Positions 37,101 to 45,600 of a stretch of DNA of 64,000 nt are shown here, one piece after another. Numbering within the stretch: the stretch's first letter is position 1; each line of letters begins with the position of its first letter. The notes under the pieces are model-generated. The model had not been told where the DNA came from. It made no database searches and saw only the letters and a list, made by a program, of their open reading frames with translations. Origin of the DNA: Alphaproteobacteria bacterium (lineage in GTDB: Bacteria > Pseudomonadota > Alphaproteobacteria > GCA-2731375); contig JAJFGG010000014.1 in the NCBI GenBank assembly GCA_021776235.1, positions 35,167-99,166 of the forward strand, in the 5' to 3' direction. The translations under genes were made by a program, and so were the position numbers.

Positions 37101-38613
37101 GCTGTCGGTAAGTCAGGTTCATGTCCGCGTCGGCCGCGGCAAAAGTCGCAGCCATCGCTTCGGGCGATCTCTCCACTTGCGCTTCGAAGAGCCGGTGGAT
37201 CGGCAGCTCGACCCCCGGCTCGGCGTTGGTGAGCGGATGCTCGCCGCGACTCCAATCCCCGACGAGCTGCTCTCGCTCGGCATGACCCAGGAAATCCAGA
37301 TCCGACAGACGGCGCTCCTGATCTCCGGTCATCGCGCCAAGCAGATTACGCAGGTGGTGCAGCATCCTACGCATGTCGGCACGATCGAACCGGTCCCGCT
37401 GATAGCCCACCCCGAGTTTGCTCTGCTCACGGACCGACATCATCACCGTCAGGGGAAAATCCGCTCTCTCCACGAATTCGACGTCGGTGATATCGAGACC
37501 TCCGCCACGCAGCCGGTTCATGTCCAAGGGAAAATTTTCGAAAACCAGCAGGCTCTCGAAGAGCGGCGTGCCGCGGGGAACGTCGCTCCACTCTTGCACT
37601 TCGAGCAGCGGCGTGTCCTCGAAGCGGCGGGTTTGCGCCTGTTGCCTCTGCAACAGCTCCAGCCATCGACCCAACCGTGCCTGTGGCTGCGCCTCTATGC
37701 GAACGGGCAGGGTGTTGATCAGGAGCCCCACCATCGTCTCGACGCCAGCCAGCTCGGGTGGCCGTCCCGCGACCGCGGTCCCGAACACCACGTCCTCGGT
37801 CGCGCTGTATCGGCTAAGCAGCAGCGCCCAGGCCCCCAGCACGAACGTGTTGAGGGTGAGCTTTGAACGGCGCGCGACGGCTTGCAGGGCATCGACCTGG
37901 TCGGGAGGCACCGGCAGGAACTCGAGCCCGTAACCCGAGCCTGCGCTCTCGGCGCCCGCCCCGGCGGCACTGCTCTTACCAGCCCCATAGAGGCCGACCG
38001 ACGTCGGCTCATGGAAGCCGGCGAGGGTTTTGCGCCAAAAGGCCTGGGCCGAAGAACGATCTCTCGAACGCTGCCAGGCGACGAAATCCTTATAGGGGCG
38101 GCTTGGTTCCAGCGCGCGAGCATACTCTCCGACGTGGGCTTCGTAGACAGCGAACAGCTCCTCGACGATGACCGGCACCGACCAGGCGTCGAGAATGATG
38201 TGATGCCAGGTCCACACGAACTGATGCACGAACTCGGACAATCGGATCAGTTTCAACCGCATCAGGGGGGCATTGGTGAGCTTGAAACCCCTGAACCGTT
38301 CGCTCACTCGCAGCTCGCGCAGGCGCTCTTCCTGCGCCTCGTGGGAAAGCTCCCGCCAGTCCATAACTTCGAAGGGCAGCCGGACCTGCGGGCCAACTAC
38401 CTGCAAGGGTTCCGGCAGTCCCCGCCAGGCGAACGCTGTCCGTAATACCGCATGCCGCTCCAGCAACACCTCCCAGGCCCGCTGAAACGCCGCGACTTTC
38501 ATGGCCCCGTGCAATTTGCACGAAAGCTGCTCGACGTACACGTCCGTGCCTGGCGCCGAAACGCTCTGGAAGAGCATCCCCTGCTGCATGGGAGAGAGCG
38601 GATAGGTGTCCAT
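34132..38613 (-). CDS. NRPS2: C-A-T module with PRMT-like methyltransferase inside the A domain
   Basis: 1493 residues. C (about 1-440) opens YPLSPMQQGMLF; active site HHIILDAWS at 137-145. A domain has HTSGSTGRPKG at 632-642, YGPTECA, TGDAG and A8 RLDDQVKIRGMRVEPGE (871-887). About 320 residues (925-1245) are inserted before A10 PLTTSGKVDR (1311-1320). The insert reads as a protein-arginine-methyltransferase fold: VVLDVGTGPE SAM site, paired acids Glu1043/Glu1052 and a C-terminal barrel with NEHCWLPVFF at the THW-loop position. T has GGHSL, Ser1375. A Lys-rich repeat tail ends the protein. Specificity residues by eye D-A-S-T-V-A-A-V-C match a tyrosine-type code. Predicted to add methylated Tyr. 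It starts 43 bp after NRPS3. Confidence 0.92.
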   Translation of the reverse strand: MDTYPLSPMQQGMLFQSVSAPGTDVYVEQLSCKLHGAMKVAAFQRAWEVLLERHAVLRTAFAWRGLPEPLQVVGPQVRLPFEVMDWRELSHEAQEERLRELRVSERFRGFKLTNAPLMRLKLIRLSEFVHQFVWTWHHIILDAWSVPVIVEELFAVYEAHVGEYARALEPSRPYKDFVAWQRSRDRSSAQAFWRKTLAGFHEPTSVGLYGAGKSSAAGAGAESAGSGYGLEFLPVPPDQVDALQAVARRSKLTLNTFVLGAWALLLSRYSATEDVVFGTAVAGRPPELAGVETMVGLLINTLPVRIEAQPQARLGRWLELLQRQQAQTRRFEDTPLLEVQEWSDVPRGTPLFESLLVFENFPLDMNRLRGGGLDITDVEFVERADFPLTVMMSVREQSKLGVGYQRDRFDRADMRRMLHHLRNLLGAMTGDQERRLSDLDFLGHAEREQLVGDWSRGEHPLTNAEPGVELPIHRLFEAQVERSPEAMAATFAAADADMNLTYRQLNDRANRLARRLRALGVTTEERVVICMEASLVRLVAILAVLKAGAAYVPLEPTSPGARLRSIAVGSGAHVVLTQPDLLVDLSGPEMPPVIPLDELGPEPSLAAPVPAAESSQNLSDSAGPGNLAYLIHTSGSTGRPKGVQITHRSLHHLVEAQRTAFRIESKSRVLQFASLDYDASVSEIFTALLSGARLYMAPREALIPSRELLDLMARWRISTVTLSPSVLSSLPASGLPSLETLVSAGEACSAEVVAHWADGRHFLNAYGPTECAVCATVTEVADHRGKPSIGRAIGDARVYILAPDLRPVPIGVPGELHVGGPGVARGYWDRPGLTAQCFIPDPYSGTPGSRMYRTGDAGRFLPNGEIEFLGRLDDQVKIRGMRVEPGEIEMALHAEPSLREAAVVVDGDQRLVAYVVPASGVPDDPAPRLQWWPSIAEYLVYDELAYHAMTSDERRNVSYRAAIDERVRGKVVLDVGTGPEALLARFCAQAQARKVYAVELLSDTFARARERTRVLGLEDCIEMIHGDATEVELPEPVDVCVSEIVGPIGGCEGAAVVLNGVRRLLGKGGEMIPARSTTMYAPVELPDALLENPGFEALPARYVDKIFDEVGHAFDLRLCVQGLDRSQLLGAPCVFEDLDFRGPVETEFRRHTNHLIEREGRFDGFLVWLTLDTGAGELIDILENEHCWLPVFFPIFDPGLVVAAGDRIETTCGAVLCEDACHPDYFVEGSLLRLDREPVPFRHRSPHHAPEFRASPFYHRFFEDGEVPRSTQVFRPLPAPAFDGAALKQRLRGRLPEHMVPATIIPLDRLPLTTSGKVDRQSLRAAGAESVQGSDGELAPPRSEVERVIAQIWREVLDLDEVGLQTNFFDQGGHSLLLLRVQDRIREAIGVEMGVTDLFKYPTVEALAEHASRQEAPGRAAAVDRDKSRQRAAARQKAQSAKAMAKAGSKAMKEKGKAMKEKGKAMKVKGKAMHKDRKTSASEESHTSVEGQK
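34195..34266 (-). repeat. 21-bp tandem repeat encoding Lys-rich heptads at the NRPS2 C terminus
   Basis: Three to four near-identical 21-bp units encode KAMKEKG, KAMKEKG, KAMKVKG and a partial KAMHKD within residues 1450-1475 of NRPS2. The wider tail from residue 1415 on is mostly Lys, Ala, Arg and Gln. This could be a slippage-prone region and a charged docking or tethering tail. Confidence 0.75.
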
Positions 38614-38656
38614 GGCGAACCTAGAATTTCATCCTGAGCTATGGCGGGTTGAGTAT

Positions 38657-41600
38657 CTATTCAGAGTCGAAATTGACTTGTGCGTGCGCGAGCTCCAAGT
38701 GCTCCCGGCTGACCTGTAGCTCGGGTGGTGCGAGGACCGGCGCCGCCTCGCCGTCCCCGGAAGCGGGCGGTCCGTTCCTGTCCGCGAGGGCGGCCAGGGC
38801 GGGGATAGTCTGGTGCAGGAAAAGATCGCCGGGGCGCACCTGCAAGCCGGCGCGATTGAAGCGCGCGACGATCTGGATGCTTCGGATCGAGTCGCCTCCG
38901 ATTGCGAAAAAGTTGTCCCTCACGCCCACACGCTCGAGCCCCAGCACTTCGGCCCAAATATCGGCCATTTTTTTCTCGGTGGCTGTGCGCGGGGCTTCGA
39001 ACTGCTCCGAGCGGGCCGCCTCCCACTCCGGATCCGGCAATCGGCGCAGGTCGAGCTTGCCATTGGCGGTCAAGGGCAGGGCGTCGCAAAAGCAAAAGGC
39101 CGTGGGAACCATGTACCGAGGCAGGCGGTCGGTGAGGAATTGACGAATATTCTCCGCATCGGGAGGGTCGTCGGGAGCCCCGCCGGGGGCTACTACGTAG
39201 CCGACCAGCTGCCGTTCACCCGAGGGATGATCACGAGCCAGCACGGCAGCCTCGGAGATCACCGGATGCTGACAGAGGGCCGCCTCTATCTCGCCGGGCT
39301 CGATCCGAAAGCCCCGGAGCTTGATCATGTGGTCAACCCGCCCCAGAAAATCCAGGGCAAGGTCGGCGCGCCGGCGGGCCAGGTCCCGCGTGCGATACAG
39401 CCGGGCGCCGGGCCGGTCGCTGAACGGATCCGCTATGAACGACGCGGCGGTGCGTACCGGATCGTTCAGGTAGCCACGCCCGACACCCACGCCGCCGATG
39501 TAAAGTTCGCCTACCACGCCGACCGGCACCGGGGCCAGGTTTTCATCGAGCACGTGGGCGCTCATGTTGTGGACCGGTCGCCCGATCGAGACAAGGGCGA
39601 CGGCATCATCCGCCTGTTCGACGACACTGAGCACGTAGTGGCACTGGTCGTCCGAGCACTCGGTGGAGCCATAGGTGTTAAGAATCCGGATGCTCGGATA
39701 AATGGCCAGCCAGCGCCGGCAAAGTTCCGTAGGCAACGCCTCCCCGGTCGGTACCATCCACCGTAGCTTCCCGAGCGGGGGCGCTTCTCCACCCGGCGCC
39801 TTTGCTTCGTCCAGAACCGCCTGCAGCATCGAGGGCACCAGCTGTAGCACGGTCACACCGCAGCGCTCGACCGCGGCCATCAACGCCTCTGGATTCTCGG
39901 CGATATCGTCCGGGAACACCTCCACCCGCCCCCCGACGACGAGCGGCGCGAGGCACTGCCAGACGACGATGTCAAAGGACTGGGGACCGTTTTGGGCGAG
40001 GGCGTCGTCGGCGCCCATGCCCAGATCCGAAAGCTTCGCAAGGAAGTGATTGACCATGCCCAGATGCTCGACCATGACCCCCTTCGGACTGCCGGTGGAG
40101 CCCGACGTATACATCACGTAGGCGAGGTTGCCGCCGTCGACCCTCGCCGCGGGCTCGCACGCGCGCTGCCTCGCCAGATCCTCGATGGCCACGACGCGGC
40201 GACGTCCCGCGCCGCCGAGGTCGCTGGTGGCATCATGCGCCTGCTCGACGATGGATTTCGTGCTCAGCACCAGCCGCACCCCGCTGCTTTCGAGAATTTG
40301 CAAGTTGCGGGGAAGCGGATGGCGAGGGTCGAGGGGCAGGAAGGCGCCGCCGGCCCTGGAAACAGCCAGCAGAGTGGTCACGAAGTCGAGGCCGCGGGTC
40401 AGCAGCACCGCGACCAGCACTTCCGGTCCGACGCCCAGCATCGCCAGGCTACCGGCGAGACGCGTGACGCGGTCGGACAGCTCGGCGTAGGTCAGCGAAT
40501 CCTCGCCGCAGCGGACCGCGATGGCCGTTCCGCACCGTTCGGCCTGGGCCGCAAAGAGCTCGTAGACAGATGCAGCCGCCGGCAGCTCCACCGTCGCTCC
40601 GTGGCCATCGGTGATCGACTCCCGACTCTGCTCGGGAGCCAACAGGCGCAGCTCGGCGACAGATCGCTTCGGATGGCTGGCAATTTCGCTGAGCAGGGTC
40701 TCGAAGTGCCCGGCCATGCGCTCGATCGTCGCGGCTTCGAAGAGATCGGTCGAGTACTTCCAGGCACACATCAGGCCGCCGACGTCATCTTCCTTGATCT
40801 CCAGGTTCAGGTCGAACTGGCCGTCCTGCTGCGCCAGGGGCCGTGGCACGAGTTCAAGGTCGGCGAACGGGATCGTCAGCTCGTCCTTGCCCGGCAGCAG
40901 CATCCGGGACAGCTCTTCATAGCGCTGGAATTTCTGCAGCACGAACGAAGTCTGGAAGATCGGCGAGCGGCTGGGGTCGCGGGCCAGATGCAGCCGGTCG
41001 ACGAGGAGCGAGAGAGGGTAGTCCTGGTGCTTGAGCGCTCCGACGACCTGGCGGCGAACCTGCCCGAGCACCTGGGAGAAGGTCGGTTGTCCGGCGAGGT
41101 CGCCACGAAGGGCCACCATATTGACGAAGTCCCCAATCAGATCCGAGAGCTCGGGGCGGTGGCGGCCGGATGTGGGCGTGCCCACCATAACGCACTCCTG
41201 ACCGGTGTAGCGGTGCAGGAGTATCTGGAAAGCCGCGAGCAGAACCATGAAAAGGGTCGCGCCCTCTTTGCCGGCCAAGTCCCTCTGCGCCCCTGCCAGG
41301 CAGGCATCAACTTTCCGGGTGACAGTACCGCCACGAAAGGACTGCAGCGGCGGTCGCGGGTGGTCAGTTGGCAGGTCGAGCACGGGCAGCTCACCTGCCA
41401 GCTCCTCTTGCCAGTAGCTCCACAGCCGTTCGCCGGCCTTTCCTTCCAGCAGCTGGCGCTGCCAGTGGACGTAGTCCTCGTAGCGCAGGGGCAGCGGTGG
41501 CAGACTCCATCCCGTGCCGGCCTTCTCGGCCGCGTAGAGCTGCCTGAGTTCGTCCATCAGCACCACCAGAGACCACAGGTCGGAGGCGATGTGGTGCACG

Positions 41601-42007
41601 ACGATGAGCAGCTCGTGGCGATTGTGGTCGCGCCGGAAGAGCGTGCCACGCAACGCCGCTCCCGCTGCCGCTGCCGGGTCGAAGGGGCTGCGGGCGCCGT
41701 CGCGAAGGGCATCTTGCAGTTGCGCCTCGCTCCATCGGAACGCGTCGACCGTATTGAGTTGGACTTGGTGCCGCCCGATGGGACGCTGGGATGGCTGGCC
41801 ACCCTCCTCCCTGAACGCCATGCGCAGGCACGGATGCCGGTCGGACAGCGTCTGCAGGGAACGCTGTAAAGCCGCCGGATCGAGTTCCCCGCGCACCCCC
41901 ACGGCAAGCGGAATATTGTACGCCCAGCTCCGGGGAGCCAGCTTCCACAGGAACCACAGGGCTTCCTGACCGTACGAGAGCGGATACCAAGTTGCACTGC
42001 CGTCCAT
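38657..42007 (-). CDS. NRPS3: C-A-T module following a PKS module
   Basis: 1116 residues from ATG 42007, which has GAGGA six bases upstream; GTG 42064 in frame lacks a ribosome site. C opens YPLSYGQEALWFLWKLAP, the form seen in condensation domains that accept a polyketide from an upstream PKS, and has HHIASDL at 138-144. A has YTSGSTGSPKG, an unusual YGSTECS (not YGPTE) and a GKLDLR A10. T has GGDSI, Ser1040; this D is common in carriers preceding epimerases, yet no E domain is present. Specificity residues by eye: D-I-W-Q-V-T-T-D-D; the acidic pair suggests a basic or amino-bearing residue, tentative. Expected to follow PKS2. Confidence 0.92.
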   Translation of the reverse strand: MDGSATWYPLSYGQEALWFLWKLAPRSWAYNIPLAVGVRGELDPAALQRSLQTLSDRHPCLRMAFREEGGQPSQRPIGRHQVQLNTVDAFRWSEAQLQDALRDGARSPFDPAAAAGAALRGTLFRRDHNRHELLIVVHHIASDLWSLVVLMDELRQLYAAEKAGTGWSLPPLPLRYEDYVHWQRQLLEGKAGERLWSYWQEELAGELPVLDLPTDHPRPPLQSFRGGTVTRKVDACLAGAQRDLAGKEGATLFMVLLAAFQILLHRYTGQECVMVGTPTSGRHRPELSDLIGDFVNMVALRGDLAGQPTFSQVLGQVRRQVVGALKHQDYPLSLLVDRLHLARDPSRSPIFQTSFVLQKFQRYEELSRMLLPGKDELTIPFADLELVPRPLAQQDGQFDLNLEIKEDDVGGLMCAWKYSTDLFEAATIERMAGHFETLLSEIASHPKRSVAELRLLAPEQSRESITDGHGATVELPAAASVYELFAAQAERCGTAIAVRCGEDSLTYAELSDRVTRLAGSLAMLGVGPEVLVAVLLTRGLDFVTTLLAVSRAGGAFLPLDPRHPLPRNLQILESSGVRLVLSTKSIVEQAHDATSDLGGAGRRRVVAIEDLARQRACEPAARVDGGNLAYVMYTSGSTGSPKGVMVEHLGMVNHFLAKLSDLGMGADDALAQNGPQSFDIVVWQCLAPLVVGGRVEVFPDDIAENPEALMAAVERCGVTVLQLVPSMLQAVLDEAKAPGGEAPPLGKLRWMVPTGEALPTELCRRWLAIYPSIRILNTYGSTECSDDQCHYVLSVVEQADDAVALVSIGRPVHNMSAHVLDENLAPVPVGVVGELYIGGVGVGRGYLNDPVRTAASFIADPFSDRPGARLYRTRDLARRRADLALDFLGRVDHMIKLRGFRIEPGEIEAALCQHPVISEAAVLARDHPSGERQLVGYVVAPGGAPDDPPDAENIRQFLTDRLPRYMVPTAFCFCDALPLTANGKLDLRRLPDPEWEAARSEQFEAPRTATEKKMADIWAEVLGLERVGVRDNFFAIGGDSIRSIQIVARFNRAGLQVRPGDLFLHQTIPALAALADRNGPPASGDGEAAPVLAPPELQVSREHLELAHAQVNFDSE

Positions 42008-42179
42008 ACACCGTCCTCGGGGCGCTGCCACGTCGTAGTGATACAATTCGATGTTTGCGGACACCCCTGTATTTACAATTTATCAGCACTTGACGGGATG
42101 CTACGCTTGAACTTAATCTGATACGCTTTCTACTTTGAATTACATTCTAACATAGATAGCATTTTAGGAGAAGACTGAG
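42008..42179. promoter_or_regulatory. AT-rich divergent promoter region between NRPS3 and the Lys-rich gene
   Basis: About 170 bp clearly richer in A/T than the surroundings (for example 42069-42085 and 42133-42166). On the plus strand TTGAAC near 42108 and TACTTT near 42132 are spaced about 18 bp, a weak sigma-70-like pair. The region probably drives the NRPS3-NRPS2-PKS1 operon on the minus strand and the small gene on the plus strand. Specific boxes are uncertain. Confidence 0.4.
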
Positions 42180-42578
42180 ATGGAAGCAACACCAGAGCAA
42201 AAAGCCAGAAAGTCAGAGCTGAAGGAATGGAGTAAAGCGAAAAAGGAAGCTACCAAGTCCGAAGCGAAGGGCAACGCGAAGGCCAAGGGCAAGGAGCAGG
42301 GGAAGGCCGCCAAGGCCACCTCGAAGGACAATTCCAAGGCTAGCGGCAAGGCCAACGGCAAGGCTCGAGGGGCTACGGCCAAGTCTGACTCGAAGGCCGA
42401 GGCGAAAGCTGAGTCGAAAGGCAATAGCAAGTCGAGCGCGAAGGCGAAGGCGAAAGCTGAGTCGAAAGACACCGGCAAGTCGAATGCGAAGGCTGCCAAG
42501 GCCGAGGGCAAGAAGGACGGAAAGGCGACTGGCAAGGGAAGTAAGCGCAAAGCCAGGGCACAACATCCAAACGCCTAA
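42180..42578 (+). CDS. Lys/Ala-rich low-complexity (histone H1-like) protein
   Basis: 132 residues, almost wholly Lys, Ala, Gly, Ser and Glu in short repeats (KAKGKEQGKAAKAT, KSDSKAEAKAESKG, AKAKAKAESKDTGKSNAKA), strongly basic. AGGAG lies nine bases before the ATG, and codons GCG/AAG/AAG recur with degenerate DNA repeats. The composition resembles bacterial H1-like nucleoid proteins or intrinsically disordered tails. It is the only plus-strand gene between PKS2 and NRPS3 and divides the assembly-line genes into two transcription units. Function unknown; a DNA-binding regulator, a charge-based scaffold related to the Lys-rich tail of NRPS2, or a chance ORF are the options. Confidence 0.6.
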   Translation: MEATPEQKARKSELKEWSKAKKEATKSEAKGNAKAKGKEQGKAAKATSKDNSKASGKANGKARGATAKSDSKAEAKAESKGNSKSSAKAKAKAESKDTGKSNAKAAKAEGKKDGKATGKGSKRKARAQHPNA

Positions 42579-42682
42579 CCCCTAACGCGTCACGGAGGTC
42601 TTTCGGCCGTGAGGCCACAATTGCGGGTGGCGATCGTCGCGAGGAAAGTGCAAGTGCCTCCCTTGCTCGACGCGGCTGACCG

Positions 42683-45600
42683 TCAGTTCCCGGACCCTTT
42701 GAGGGCCGGGATCCTTGTGGCCAGCAGATCGGCTAGTTCGCCATCGGTCATCACGTCGGCTTCCGACGTCTTCTGCGGCTGCTCCGCCCCTGGCCGAAGT
42801 TGCGCACCCGACAGCTCCTCGGGCAGGACTTCGGTGATGAGGTAGTCGGCCAATTCGGGTATGCTCGGATACTCGAAGGTCATCGTTGAAGGCAGCGGCC
42901 GATCCAATTCGACCTGCAGACGATTGCGCAGGTCGAGGCTCATCAGGGAATCCATCCCGAGCTCGAAGAAGCCATGGTCGTTGTCGGTCGAGGGAAACGG
43001 GTCCCAGCCCATTACCGACAAGATCAACTCGCGGATGCAATGCTCCAGGACGCCACGACGTCGCGCCGCGGTTGCCTCCTCGAGCAGCGTGAGGATCCGC
43101 CGCTTCGTCTCAACACCGGACCCGGCCAGTTTGGAGAACAGCTTGGGGGGAGCCTCGAACACGGCGGCGAGCACTCGGGGCCAGTCTGCGGGAATGACGC
43201 CAACCTGTCCGGCGTCGCCGCACATTAGCTGGCCGAGGGTTTCCAACCCGGCTTCCGGCGTGATTGGTTCCAGCCCTATGGCCTGCATGCGGTCACGAAC
43301 CCGATCGCCCATCCTGGCCGCCATGCCCGCTTCGTCCCAGGCGCCCCAGTTTACGGCTAAGGCGGGATAACCCAGGCAGCGTCGGTAGTGCATCAAGGCG
43401 TCCATGAAGCTGTTGGCGGCCGCGTAGTTGCCCTGCCCCTTGGAGCCGATCAACGAGGCTGCGGACGAGAAGCACACGAAGAAGTCCAGGTCCAGATCGA
43501 GACTGGAGCAATGAAGGTTCCAACTGCCATGGACTTTCGGTCCGAAGACGTGCTCGAACCGTTCCCACGTCAGGTCCTGCAAGAGAGCATCATCCAGCCC
43601 GCCGGCGGCGTGCAGGATGCCCTTGATCGGTGGCATCGACGCCCGGGCCGCGTCGAAAAGCCGCGCGACCGCCTCCGAATCGGCGACGTCGGCGTTGAAG
43701 AGGAAAACCCTGGCACCGGATCCCTCCAGCTCGGCAACAATCGGCGCCGACGACGAGCCGCTGCGGCTGGCCAGGACCAGATGGCGTGCGCCGTGCGCCA
43801 CCAACCATCTGGCGACGTGGACACCAAGCGCACCGAAGGCACCCGTGACCAGATAGCTGGCATCTTCGCGAAACCGTATCTTCCCGGCTCCGCCGGCCGC
43901 GTCAACCCGTCGTTGGACGAGCCGCGGCACGTAGCACAGGCCATCGCGAAACGCGACCTCGCTTTCATTCCCGGCAGCGGCACACTGCTCCACAAGCAGC
44001 TCGATCTCTTCGCGGGAACCTTGTTTCGCAGTCGCCAGACCCGGATCCAGGTCGACGCGGACGCAACGCCAATGCGGGTACTCCATGGCAACGACCTTGC
44101 CCAATCCCCAGATCCAGGAATGGGTCGGGTCGATTTGATCCGATGTGCAAACGGCCTGCGCACCGCGCGTTACGATCCACAGCCTTGCCGCGATGCCGCT
44201 GTCCTCGAGACTCTGGAGCAGTCCGAGCAGGCCACGGCCAACGCGGGACTGCGCGTCCTTCAAGTGCTGAACGGTAGTTCCCGCCTCACAGACTCCCGAC
44301 ACGCCGAGCAGGTCGATGATGTTGAGTTCGCGCCTGGCACCATCTCCGGTAAGTTCCTGCATGAGACGGCGCAGCTGATCCCTGTCCCTCGGGTCGATGA
44401 CGACGTGATCCTCACTCGCGCTACTGAAGGTTGCGCCCCGTGAGGCCACCAGCACGGAATCGCCGCGGCGCTTCAGGATCGAGAGCAGCTCGCCCGCGAC
44501 CTCCGGTGCCTCGGACAGGATCAGCCACGAGAGGTCGGACCGGGGCGGCGGCATCTCGCCGGTGTCCGCGGGCTCCCACTCGACATGCAACAGCGGCAGA
44601 CCCCGCGCCTGATCCCCCCCAGCCTGCCCGACCAGCGAAGACAAAGGGACCTTTCTCGCCTCGAAACCATTCACCTCCATGACGATGTGGCCGGCGTCAT
44701 CGAACAGGCGGATGTCGCCGACGATACGCGCCTCGCTGATTGCGGACGCTTGCGCGTGGCACCATAGCGTCGCGTTCGGATCCGGCCTGCCCGCGAAACG
44801 CAAGGCCGCGATATGGAATGGTGCATAAATCCCGTCGTCCAGCCGGACGTCGCCCGGTAGACAAAGCCCAAGCATGCGAAGACAGGAATCCAACAGGCCC
44901 GGGTGGAGTTGGAACGCTTCGCTGGCGCCTGCTTCAAGCGGCGATACTATGCGGCAGAGAGCCTCTTGCCGGCCCAGGTTCACGTCCGCGACCCAGTGAA
45001 ACGAAGGCCCAATGGTGAAGCCGGCGTCGAGCCTTGATGTCTGCCCCCCGGGATTATCAAGCTGTCGAGCTTGCAACTCCTCGAGCTCGCAGCGGCCGGC
45101 GACGGCTACCGGGCCATGCTCGAGCGTACCCGAGCAATGCGTGAGCCATGACGAGTCCTCGAAGGGCCTCGCCTCGTCGTGGAGACTGGCAAATCGGAAC
45201 GCCGAGCTGTCTCGCGAGGCCGGTGAGACGATCAGTTGCAAGACCTGAGAGGCCTCTTCGGAGAAACTCAATGCGCTCGGGAACTGCAGATCGTGCAGGC
45301 TGCAGGCCTGCGCCGCGTGCAACTCAACAGCGCTCTCCAGCGCCATGGACAGATAGGTGGCGGCGGAAACCACGATCGATCCGTCCAACCCGTGGTCCTT
45401 CAGATACCGCGGCCAGTTTGCGCTCAACCTCGATTCGAAGCGGATTTCCGGTGAAAAGGGCGAAGGCACCCGGCGGCCGAGGCGCTCGGAGCCGGGCGCT
45501 TCCCGATGCCCGGCCCGGCCCGTCTTCGTGGCCACCCAGAACTTGCTGCGCTGGAACGGATAGGTCGGGAGGACGGCCTTTGCGCCCCGGCGTGGCCCTG

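Noticed and set aside
39992..41869. Long plus-strand frame (625 codons) antisense to NRPS3, and similar long frames opposite other genes
   Set aside because: High-GC shadow frames: the opposite strand encodes unmistakable C-A-T domains, and these translations have no domain, signal or sensible composition.
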